Positions 1 through 5,199 of a DNA stretch of 5,199 bases are shown here, piece by piece (within the stretch, counting starts at the first letter, position 1; every line of letters begins with the position of its first letter). Position numbers and translations under genes: made by a program. Source of the stretch: an uncultured Selenomonadaceae bacterium (GTDB lineage: Bacteria; Bacillota; Negativicutes; Selenomonadales; Selenomonadaceae); assembly GCA_905236145.1 (NCBI GenBank), contig CAJOOE010000067.1:1-5199 (forward strand). The letters are read 5' to 3'. Under the pieces are notes generated by a model. That model ran no database searches. It had not been told where the DNA came from and saw only the letters and a program-made list of their open reading frames with translations.

Positions 1-306
1 CATTCGATTTACAATTTCAAAAAAGAGCGACGCATACGCCAGCCGCTCCAAGTCAGCCGTCAGATTCGGATAAAATTTTATAATGTCTGCGTCGCGTACC
101 GTATCAACTTTCGAGCCGCGACTCAATTCCGCAGAAATATGGTTGAACATCTGTATGACACCGGACAAGGGACTTTTGACACGCCGACAGCCGTAAGCGT
201 TTACTTCAAGTTTGCCGTGTTCTTTTGTAAAAATTGTAACAACCCTGTTTGCGTCACCGAAGTCCGTCGTCTGTAAAATAATTCCTTCGACCGTAAACGT
301 TTCCAT
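1..306 (-). CDS. recO: DNA repair protein RecO, N-terminal part (cut by left window edge)
   Basis: RecO helps load RecA onto SSB-coated single-stranded DNA in the RecFOR recombinational repair pathway, in the cytoplasm. The frame stays open from ATG at 306 to base 1, giving 102 residues; the family is usually about 240-250 residues, so roughly 60% lies outside the window. The visible part is the N-terminal OB fold (about residues 1-78). Recognisable are the opening strand GIILQTTDFGDANRVVTIF (residues 8-26), the KEHGKL turn (28-33), and CRRVKSPLSG (40-49), a basic stretch typical of RecO. The start is the only usable one: the frame closes upstream at the TGA at 358-360 and no other ATG, GTG or TTG lies between. 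No SD is seen at normal distance; the nearest purine-rich site, AGAGGG at 343-348, is separated from the start by a hairpin. It is the last visible gene of the minus-strand operon, 57 bases after leuC. Confidence 0.9.
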   Translation of the reverse strand, partial: METFTVEGIILQTTDFGDANRVVTIFTKEHGKLEVNAYGCRRVKSPLSGVIQMFNHISAELSRGSKVDTVRDADIIKFYPNLTADLERLAYASLFFEIVNRM

Positions 307-313
307 TTCATTA

Positions 314-356
314 ACAAGGAAACCGGTTCCGGTTCCTTTATTCCCTCTTTCCTTGT
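314..356 (-). promoter_or_regulatory. Overlapping hairpins between leuC and recO
   Basis: This short gap carries two nested inverted repeats that share one arm. The outer pair is ACAAGGAAA (314-322) with TTTCCTTGT (348-356), nine perfect base pairs. The inner pair is AAGGAAACC (316-324) with GGTTCCTT (331-338), eight pairs with one bulged A. They cannot form together. No T-run follows on the minus strand, so it does not look like an intrinsic terminator. If the inner hairpin folds, the SD-like AGAGGG at 343-348 comes to an effective distance of about 13 bases from the recO ATG. A role in setting recO translation is inference. Confidence 0.4.
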
Positions 357-363
357 CTCACTG

Positions 364-1614
364 TCATAACGGAGCGGCGATCTTTCCGCAGAGAGCCGAT
401 GCCGCCGCGACAAAGGGACTTGCCAAATAAACTTCGCTGTCAACGTGTCCCATTCTTCCTCTGAAATTTCTGTTCGTCGTGGACACGCACCGCTCACCCG
501 CACTCAAAATACCCATATACCCGCCCAAGCATGGGCCGCAAGTCGGACAGCTTACCACGCAACCCGCGTCAATGAAAGTGTCAATCCAGCCGCGTTTTAT
601 CGCCTCTTTATAAATCGCCTGACTGCCCGGAATAATTATACAACGCACATTTTCATCAATCTTTTTGCCGCGAAGAATATTTGCCGCGATCTCCAAATCT
701 TCAAGTCTGCCGTTCGTGCAGGAACCGATAACGACTTGATTTATTTTAATTTCTCCGACTTCTTCGACCGGCTTTACATTTTCCGGAAGGTGGGGAAGAG
801 CGACAACCGGTTTCAATTCGCTCAAATTTATTTCGACGGTCATCGAATATTTTGCGTCTTTGTCCGGAGCGACAGGTTCATAAGGTTTATTGACTCTGCC
901 GTCAACGTAGGCTTTTGTAATTTCGTCGAAGGGGAAAACTCCCGCCTTGCCGCCCGCCTCAATAGCCATATTTGAAATGGTAAGGCGGTCGGTCATTGTC
1001 AATTCTTTCACACCCTCGCCGTCAAATTCGATCGACTTGTAAAGTGCTCCGTCAACGCCGATTTTCCCGATTAAGGTTAAGATAACGTCCTTGCCGCAAA
1101 TATTCGCAGGTTTATTGCCGGTCAAAACGACGTGAACGACTTCCGGGACTTTGAACCAAGATTTTCCGGTAGCCATACCGACCGCCAAATCCGTCGTCCC
1201 CACGCCCGTCGAAAAGCCGTTTAACGCCCCGTAAGTACAAGTGTGAGAGTCTGCCCCGATCGTCAGCATACCCGGAGCGACAATTCCGAATTCCGGCAAA
1301 ATGACGTGTTCGATTCCCACACGCCCCGCCTCGTAATAATGTTTGATGTTGTTTTTCCGTGCGAAGTCCCGCATACTTTTTGCAAGATCGGCACTCTTAA
1401 TATCTTTGGCCGGCTGGAAGTGATCCGGAATCAATGCGATTTTTTCGGGATCGAAAACGGGCTTGCCGATTTTCTCAAACTCTTTGATTGAAGGCGGTCC
1501 GGTTACATCGTTTGCAAGAACCATATCAAGCGGACAAACCACAAGTTGTCCCGGCTCCACAAAATCCAATCCCGCGTGACGTGCAAGGATTTTTTCACTC
1601 ATATTCATACCCAT
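364..1614 (-). CDS. leuC: 3-isopropylmalate dehydratase large subunit (LeuC, two-subunit/archaeal-like type)
   Basis: This aconitase-family [4Fe-4S] enzyme subunit, in the cytoplasm, pairs with LeuD to interconvert 2- and 3-isopropylmalate in leucine biosynthesis. The protein has 416 residues, the full usual length of the shorter LeuC class. Visible landmarks are the active-site DH (64-65, in IPDHFQP), DSH within ADSHTCTYGALNGFSTGVG (121-139), and the cluster ligands Cys299 (GSCTNG), Cys359 and Cys362 (PTCGPC); Cys356 is an additional cysteine beside them. The first ATG is chosen because the opening MGM...EKILA is typical of the family and because AGGAGG at 1627-1632 lies 12 bases upstream; the in-frame ATGs at codons 3 and 5 are farther away. 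It follows the macrodomain gene by 18 bases. No leuD, leuA or leuB is in the window. LeuC relatives also act on homoaconitate, citramalate or dimethylmalate, so the substrate is less certain than the fold. Confidence 0.93.
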   Translation of the reverse strand: MGMNMSEKILARHAGLDFVEPGQLVVCPLDMVLANDVTGPPSIKEFEKIGKPVFDPEKIALIPDHFQPAKDIKSADLAKSMRDFARKNNIKHYYEAGRVGIEHVILPEFGIVAPGMLTIGADSHTCTYGALNGFSTGVGTTDLAVGMATGKSWFKVPEVVHVVLTGNKPANICGKDVILTLIGKIGVDGALYKSIEFDGEGVKELTMTDRLTISNMAIEAGGKAGVFPFDEITKAYVDGRVNKPYEPVAPDKDAKYSMTVEINLSELKPVVALPHLPENVKPVEEVGEIKINQVVIGSCTNGRLEDLEIAANILRGKKIDENVRCIIIPGSQAIYKEAIKRGWIDTFIDAGCVVSCPTCGPCLGGYMGILSAGERCVSTTNRNFRGRMGHVDSEVYLASPFVAAASALCGKIAAPL

Positions 1615-1626
1615 TTTATTTAAAAA

Positions 1627-1633
1627 CCTCCTC
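1627..1633 (-). promoter_or_regulatory. leuC ribosome binding site overlapping the macrodomain stop
   Basis: On the minus strand GAGGAGG occupies 1633 down to 1627. Its first G is the last base of the TAG stop (1635-1633) of the upstream macrodomain gene. The site lies 12 bases before the first ATG of leuC and favours that start. The overlap suggests ribosomes ending on the macrodomain gene can reinitiate on leuC. Confidence 0.75.
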
Positions 1634-2463
1634 TAAACTTCGGAAATCAATTTTGTATAAATTTCCCTGTCAAAATCTTTGAAAACATTGAAGATTATTT
1701 TAATATCATTGTCGCTTTTTTGCAAGAAATTGTAAACGGTTTTAACGGCAATTTCGGCGGCTTGTCTGTTCGGAAAGTGAAATTCGCCCGTCGATATGCA
1801 ACAGAACGCAATACTTTTCAAATTATTTTCTGCGGCAAGATTAAGGCAGGAAGAATAGCACCGCTCCAAAAGTTTCGCGTCCAAGTCAGTCGGCTTGAAA
1901 TTTCCCTTGCCGTCCGCGTGAATAATGGGCCCGACCGTGTGAATTACGAATTTTGCGGGAAGGTTGAAAGCCGGAGTAATTTTTGCGTTCCCGGTAGTTT
2001 CTTCGTGTCCCTGCCGCCGAATGATTTGTGCACAAGATTCGCGAAGTTGCAGACCGGCGAAAGAATGAATCGCGTTATCAATGCACTTGTGACCCGGAAC
2101 AAAACAGCCGAGCAAAGCACTGTTTGCCGCATTTACGATCGCTCCCGCCGCAAGCCGCGTAATATCTCCTTGCCAAATGACAATTTGTCTTGCCTTGTCT
2201 TTGAAAAAACTTTTTTCGGAAACGGTCGGCAAGTCGTCCGGATTTACAATCCCGCGTTCCTTCGTTTCTTCGGTTAAAAGTTCGTCCTGAATTTTCAAGA
2301 AATCTTCCCGCAAATTTCCGGGCGGTCGCAAATTCATCAATGCCCGCAAAAGTTGCCGTTGCTCAAATTCGTCCCGCTCGAAGTTCCCGGCACTTTCCGC
2401 ATAATCCGGCATTTCCTCAAGCAAGATTTTGTTCAGAAATAAAATTTTCTCCAATCTCGTCAT
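1633..2463 (-). CDS. Zinc-dependent macrodomain protein-ADP-ribose hydrolase
   Basis: Probable cytoplasmic hydrolase that removes mono-ADP-ribose from proteins. It has 276 residues, close to the usual 260-275 of the bacterial Zn-macro class. An alpha-helical N-terminal extension (about 1-88) precedes the macrodomain. Seen in order: the adenine-binding QGDIT (98-102), IVNAANSALLG (109-119) of the ADP-ribose pocket, then C-x4-H-x-C (Cys120, His125, Cys127 in GCFVPGHKCIDNAIH), the hallmark zinc site of this class. Further on are FVIHTVGPI (172-180) and the phosphate loop ISTGEFHFP (223-231). The ATG at 2463 has GAGGAA at 2470-2475. Relatives in staphylococci and streptococci are encoded with SirTM sirtuin, GcvH-L and lipoate ligase, where they reverse ADP-ribosylation of a lipoylated carrier. 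None of those genes is here, so the target is unknown. It lies 10 bases after the MEMO-AMMECR1 gene. Class assignment is firm; activity is inferred from motifs. Confidence 0.92.
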   Translation of the reverse strand: MTRLEKILFLNKILLEEMPDYAESAGNFERDEFEQRQLLRALMNLRPPGNLREDFLKIQDELLTEETKERGIVNPDDLPTVSEKSFFKDKARQIVIWQGDITRLAAGAIVNAANSALLGCFVPGHKCIDNAIHSFAGLQLRESCAQIIRRQGHEETTGNAKITPAFNLPAKFVIHTVGPIIHADGKGNFKPTDLDAKLLERCYSSCLNLAAENNLKSIAFCCISTGEFHFPNRQAAEIAVKTVYNFLQKSDNDIKIIFNVFKDFDREIYTKLISEV

Positions 2464-2468
2464 TTTAA

Positions 2469-2475
2469 TTTCCTC
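2469..2475 (-). promoter_or_regulatory. Macrodomain gene ribosome binding site overlapping the MEMO-AMMECR1 stop
   Basis: GAGGAAA runs from 2475 down to 2469 and shares its first two bases with the TGA stop (2476-2474) of the upstream gene. The GAGG core is 8 bases from the ATG at 2463. This arrangement suggests translational coupling of the two genes. Confidence 0.7.
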
Positions 2476-3868
2476 AATGATGTCTTATCACTTCAAACCG
2501 CCACAGCATAACTTTTTCCCGGGGGGTGATACCGCCTTTTTGACGGGCTGTGGCAAGCTGTTTTTCCACCGTGTCGATACCTTCCAAATCCGGCAGGAGC
2601 AATCCGCGTTTCCCGTTGCTTTCGACAATAACGCCGTATTTCTTCACGTCAAGAAATCTTGAGGAAAAAATTCTTTCCGGCTCCGTCAAAACGTCAACGC
2701 TGTACTCAATGTCATCAAGTTCCGACTCCTCGACCGGAGAAAATCGCGGGTCACGCGAACAGGCGGAAATTGCATTTTGCAAAATTTCTGCGGCTATGCT
2801 CGCCGTCGTCGGCAAAATCGTACCGATACAGCCGCGAAGTTCGCCGTCTTTATGCAGACTTACAAACGCTCCCGCTTGCCGCGAAGTCATTTCTTCAGGC
2901 AGATTTTTCGGAAGTTCGGCGGGCTTGTGAGTTTTTACGAAAGTTTCCAGGCTCAGCCGGGCAAGTTTTACATATTCGTCCTCAGTCTTTTTTCTTTCGT
3001 CCGATTGAATTTTTTTGTATTCGGCAAGTTGCACGTCAAAATTTCTTGTTTCGTCGTTGCCCGCGAAGTTAAACCAAAAAACGCCGTAGCCCACGCCGAA
3101 AGTCCCTTCGTAAGACAGAAATTCACTTTCGACGGCGGTTTTGTCTGCGGCACCGGACATAATCCAAAAAGACCGCAGTCCGCACTCTGCCGCACGATTG
3201 CACATTTGCGGGTTCATTGTGAGAAGTTTCAAGAAGTCGGCGTTCTTCAGATTTTCGGTAACTTCCCTGTCAAATTTCGGGCCTTCTTCAACAAAGCCGT
3301 AAGGCCCGTCGCTTTTGAGTTTGTGGGAAAGGTCGCCGCTTGCAACGAAAACAACTTTCCGATTTAAACTTTCCGCCGTCCGCCGGATGAGTTGCCCCAG
3401 TTTATAATGGAGAGTGTTTGACAGTCCCGAAAGACCGATTCGGACAAATTTTACTTTGTCGAAGTCCAATCCGGCTTTCTTCAAAAAATACAAGGGTATC
3501 ATTGTGCCGTGATCCAATGTTGCATTTCGTTCGCCTGTTTTTCCCGCCGGCAAATTTTCTGCCGCCGCCGCCCGCTCAAGTTCTTCGACAAAATCGGAGT
3601 CGTAATTTACTTTCAGCGAAACTTGCCCGGCACGGAATTGCGACATATTTCCTTCCGCAGTCCTGCCCGGCGATATGTGGAAATAGTCGGCGTACATTAC
3701 GGAGTGCGGGCTTGTAATGACTATTGTATCCGGGTTCAATTCGACGATTCGCCGGGAAATTTCTTTGTAAGCGTCGGAAGTTGCGGAAATCTTTTTCTCT
3801 TCGCCGTTTCCCACTTCCGGCAAAATTATAGGCGGGTGCGGTACTGCCGCCGCTGCCAAAATGCTCAT
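2474..3868 (-). CDS. MEMO-AMMECR1 fusion (AmmeMemoRadiSam system proteins B and A)
   Basis: Predicted cytoplasmic 464-residue protein joining two conserved domains found together in bacteria and archaea; the biochemical role is not established. The N-terminal MEMO domain (about 1-268), related to LigB-type dioxygenases, shows VPHPPIILPE (9-18), SPHS (53-56), DHGTMIPLYF (119-128), ASGDLSH (176-182), ECGLRSF (228-234) and GVGYGVFWF (258-266). The His and Cys residues in these motifs are candidate metal ligands. A charged linker (about 272-297) follows. The AMMECR1 domain (about 298-462) carries its signature LRGCIG at 344-349 and SRDPRF (371-376). I start at the ATG at 3868, since MSILAAAAVPHPP matches the usual family opening and AAAGG at 3881-3885 is 12 bases away; a TTG at 3877 would add three residues but sits only 3 bases from that site. 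It is the first gene of the minus-strand operon. The radical SAM partner that gives the system its name is not in the window. Confidence 0.92.
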   Translation of the reverse strand: MSILAAAAVPHPPIILPEVGNGEEKKISATSDAYKEISRRIVELNPDTIVITSPHSVMYADYFHISPGRTAEGNMSQFRAGQVSLKVNYDSDFVEELERAAAAENLPAGKTGERNATLDHGTMIPLYFLKKAGLDFDKVKFVRIGLSGLSNTLHYKLGQLIRRTAESLNRKVVFVASGDLSHKLKSDGPYGFVEEGPKFDREVTENLKNADFLKLLTMNPQMCNRAAECGLRSFWIMSGAADKTAVESEFLSYEGTFGVGYGVFWFNFAGNDETRNFDVQLAEYKKIQSDERKKTEDEYVKLARLSLETFVKTHKPAELPKNLPEEMTSRQAGAFVSLHKDGELRGCIGTILPTTASIAAEILQNAISACSRDPRFSPVEESELDDIEYSVDVLTEPERIFSSRFLDVKKYGVIVESNGKRGLLLPDLEGIDTVEKQLATARQKGGITPREKVMLWRFEVIRHH

Positions 3869-3880
3869 AATTTTCAACTG

Positions 3881-3885
3881 CCTTT
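3881..3885 (-). promoter_or_regulatory. Ribosome binding site of the MEMO-AMMECR1 gene
   Basis: AAAGG reads from 3885 down to 3881. It lies 12 bases before the ATG at 3868 and only 3 bases before the alternative TTG at 3877, so it favours the ATG. It is a weaker match than the SD sites of the downstream genes. Confidence 0.5.
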
Positions 3886-3907
3886 CGTCAAAAAAAATTT
3901 TGTCTGA

Positions 3908-3936
3908 AGTATAAACCGGCGAAAGATTTTTTTCAA
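3908..3936 (-). promoter_or_regulatory. Sigma-70-type promoter for the MEMO-AMMECR1/macrodomain/leuC/recO operon
   Basis: On the minus strand a -35 box TTGAAA (3936-3931) and a -10 box TATACT (3913-3908) are separated by exactly 17 bases. Each box differs from consensus at one position. The expected transcription start is near 3901, leaving a leader of about 33 bases before the ATG at 3868. No other promoter is evident before leuC or recO, which fits one operon. Confidence 0.65.
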
Positions 3937-4048
3937 GTTTCGGCGACGGGCGACATACGAAGGCATTTTTTTGTAACCTTCAACTGTTGCCGGACAAGGA
4001 AAAATTACCGGAAAGATTCAATTATTGATTTTTTTGACATTTTGCCTA

Positions 4049-4077
4049 TTGACTTTTTCAAGCCGCCGGATTATTAT
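4049..4077 (+). promoter_or_regulatory. Sigma-70-type promoter for groES-groEL
   Basis: The -35 box TTGACT (4049-4054) and the -10 box TATTAT (4072-4077) are separated by exactly 17 bases. Transcription would start near 4084, giving a leader of about 50 bases before groES. A second TTGACA lies 15 bases upstream at 4034-4039 but has no -10 at the right distance. It faces away from the minus-strand operon promoter, about 112 bases off. Confidence 0.7.
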
Positions 4078-4085
4078 ATCAACCG

Positions 4086-4102
4086 GTCGATAAAGTATCG
4101 GC
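4086..4102 (+). promoter_or_regulatory. Inverted repeat at the groES transcription start, candidate operator or leader hairpin
   Basis: GTCGATA (4086-4092) and TATCGGC (4096-4102) flank the loop AAG. Six pairs are Watson-Crick and one is T-G. The repeat begins at about the expected first transcribed base, where a repressor would block initiation. It could also fold as a hairpin at the mRNA 5' end. It does not match CIRCE (TTAGCACTC-N9-GAGTGCTAA) or the CtsR heptamer repeat. A function is inferred from position only. Confidence 0.35.
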
Positions 4103-4132
4103 AAGTTAATTCCGAATTGGGAGGCAATATGT

Positions 4133-4414
4133 ATGATTAAACCACTTGGAGACAGAGTTGTCATTGAAGTTGCGGAAGTCGAACTCAAAACAAAGAGCGG
4201 CATTATTATGCCGGAGACTTCAAAAGAGAAACCGCAGAAGGGAAAAGTTATCGCGGTCGGCAACGGTAAACTGCTCGACAACGGAACCCGTGCCGTTCCG
4301 GAAGTCAAAGAAGGCGACGAAGTTATTTTTAACAAGTACGCCGGCAGCGAAGTAAAAGTTGACGAAAAGGACTATCTTGTAATTCGTGAAAGCGACATTC
4401 TTGCAATTCTGTAA
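4133..4414 (+). CDS. groES: Co-chaperonin GroES (Hsp10)
   Basis: Heptameric lid of the GroEL folding chamber in the cytoplasm. The 93 residues match the usual length of 93-97 and the whole fold is present. It opens with MIKPLGDRVVIEV (1-13); the mobile loop (about 16-33) contains GIIMP (23-27), and the family motifs KGKVIAVGNG (36-45) and GDEVIFNKYAG (61-71) follow. The three hydrophobic residues that dock onto GroEL read IIM, where IVL is most common, a conservative change. The ATG at 4133 follows GGGAGG (4119-4124) at 8 bases. An out-of-frame ATG at 4129 encodes only three residues. Two in-frame stops, TAATAA (4412-4417), end the gene. groEL begins 37 bases later, so both are expected on one transcript from the promoter at 4049-4077. 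Confidence 0.97.
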   Translation: MIKPLGDRVVIEVAEVELKTKSGIIMPETSKEKPQKGKVIAVGNGKLLDNGTRAVPEVKEGDEVIFNKYAGSEVKVDEKDYLVIRESDILAIL

Positions 4415-4451
4415 TAAATTCGATTCATTGATTTTTTTTGGAGGGATATAA

Positions 4452-5199
4452 ATGGCGAAAGAAATTTTGTTTGACGAAGAGGCGCGCCGTGCATTGAAAC
4501 GCGGCGTTGACGCATTGGCAAATGCCGTTAAAGTCACTTTGGGACCGAAAGGTCGCAACGTCGTTTTGGAGAAAAAATTCGGTGCTCCGTCCATTACAAA
4601 TGACGGCGTAACGATCGCCCGCGACATTGAACTTGAAGATCATTTTGAAAATATGGGTGCCCAGCTTGTAAAAGAAGTTGCGACAAAGACAAACGACGTT
4701 GCCGGCGACGGCACCACCACCGCAACACTTCTTGCACAGGCAATCATTCGCGAAGGCATGAAAAATGTCGTTGCCGGTGCAAACCCGATGATTATTAAAA
4801 AGGGTATTGAAACGGCAGTCAAAAAACTTGTCGAAGAAGTCAAAAATTGTGCTAAGAAAGTCGAAGGACGCGACGCGATCGCTCAAGTTGCGGCAATTTC
4901 TTCCGGCGATGAGGAAATCGGTCAGCTTATTGCGGACGCTATGGAAAAAGTCGGCAAAGACGGCGTTATCACTGTCGAAGAGTCCAAGACCATGACAACA
5001 AATTTGAACGTTGTCGAAGGTATGCAATTCGATCGCGGCTACATTTCCCCGTATATGGTCACCGATGCGGACAAAATGGAGGCAGTCCTCGAAGATCCGT
5101 ACATTCTCCTTACCGACAGAAAAATTTCTTCGATTCAGGACATTTTGCCGATTTTGGAGCAGGTTGTAAAGCAAGGTCGTCCGCTCGTCGTTATTGCGG
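4452..5199 (+). CDS. groEL: Chaperonin GroEL (Hsp60), N-terminal part (cut by right window edge)
   Basis: ATP-driven tetradecameric chaperonin that folds proteins inside its cavity, capped by GroES. The frame is open from ATG at 4452 to the window end, 249 residues of an expected 540-545. Equatorial-domain motifs are visible: TLGPKGRNVVL (29-39), the ATP-binding NDGVTIARDIEL (50-61) with Asp51, and AGDGTTTATLLAQ (84-96) with Asp86, the residue equivalent to E. coli catalytic Asp87. The intermediate segment follows with ISSGDEEIG and the KVGKDGVITVEE stretch, then the beginning of the apical domain after VEGMQFDRGYISPYM. The strong SD GGAGGG (4440-4445) lies 6 bases before the ATG. The sequence is ordinary, with no frameshift or missing catalytic residue in the visible part. 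A long minus-strand open frame opposite it is a shadow. Confidence 0.98.
   Translation, partial: MAKEILFDEEARRALKRGVDALANAVKVTLGPKGRNVVLEKKFGAPSITNDGVTIARDIELEDHFENMGAQLVKEVATKTNDVAGDGTTTATLLAQAIIREGMKNVVAGANPMIIKKGIETAVKKLVEEVKNCAKKVEGRDAIAQVAAISSGDEEIGQLIADAMEKVGKDGVITVEESKTMTTNLNVVEGMQFDRGYISPYMVTDADKMEAVLEDPYILLTDRKISSIQDILPILEQVVKQGRPLVVIA

Noticed and set aside
201..503. Minus-strand open frame of 100 codons across the leuC-recO junction
   Set aside because: It overlaps the leuC 3' end and the recO 5' end in another frame; both of those show clear family motifs.
445..975. Plus-strand open frame of 176 codons opposite leuC
   Set aside because: Antisense shadow of a well-conserved gene, with no family features.
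1720..2277. Plus-strand open frame of 185 codons opposite the macrodomain gene
   Set aside because: Antisense shadow; the minus-strand frame carries all the recognisable motifs.
2777..3367. Plus-strand open frame of 196 codons opposite MEMO-AMMECR1, with further overlapping frames at 2550-3072 and 3418-3907
   Set aside because: Several overlapping antisense frames with no domain signature, explained by codon bias of the minus-strand gene.
3875..3877. TTG start for MEMO-AMMECR1, adding three residues
   Set aside because: It is 3 bases from the SD-like AAAGG, whereas the ATG at 3868 is 12 bases away and matches the usual family N-terminus.
4018..4035. Possible terminator TCAA-TTA-TTGA followed by seven T
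   Set aside because: A four-pair AT-rich stem is too weak, and no upstream plus-strand gene needs terminating here.
4129..4140. Three-codon upstream ORF (ATG TAT GAT TAA) overlapping the groES start
   Set aside because: The ATG is only 4 bases from the SD while the groES ATG is at 8 bases, so it is probably not used.
4421..4440. T-run between groES and groEL as a terminator
   Set aside because: No stable stem precedes the T-run, and it abuts a strong groEL SD.
4425..5174. Long minus-strand open frame (249 codons) opposite groEL
   Set aside because: It lies wholly antisense to an unmistakable groEL, its product is Cys/Phe/Asn-rich and resembles no family I recognise. Codon bias of groEL explains the missing stops.

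Overview
The window suggests a mid-GC member of the Bacillota, possibly Negativicutes or Clostridia. The basis is the GroES and GroEL sequences, the purine-rich Shine-Dalgarno (SD) sites before most genes, the two-subunit-type LeuC and the fused MEMO-AMMECR1 protein. This placement rests on recognising family styles, not on a search. Coding density is very high: the only non-coding stretches are a 57-base gap before recO and a divergent intergenic region of about 264 bases.

Left part, minus strand (3868 down to 1): an apparent four-gene operon. In order of transcription it holds a MEMO-AMMECR1 fusion (AmmeMemoRadiSam system proteins B and A in one chain), a zinc-dependent macrodomain protein-ADP-ribose hydrolase, leuC (large subunit of 3-isopropylmalate dehydratase or a close relative), and the first 102 codons of recO, which runs off the left edge. 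At the first two junctions the SD of the next gene overlaps the stop codon of the gene before, so these genes are probably translationally coupled. A sigma-70-type promoter with an exact 17-bp spacer lies just ahead of the operon.

Right part, plus strand (4049 to 5199): a good promoter, then groES and the first 249 codons of groEL, which runs off the right edge. I see no CIRCE element. A short inverted repeat near the expected transcription start is the only operator-like sequence.

The chaperonin operon and recO are housekeeping. The less ordinary part is the association of an ADP-ribosylation eraser with the poorly understood MEMO-AMMECR1 protein and an iron-sulfur dehydratase subunit. The usual partners of these proteins are not in the window: sirtuin, GcvH-L and lipoate ligase for the Zn-macrodomain, the radical SAM protein for MEMO-AMMECR1, and LeuD for LeuC. 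No mobile element, CRISPR array, tRNA or rRNA is visible.
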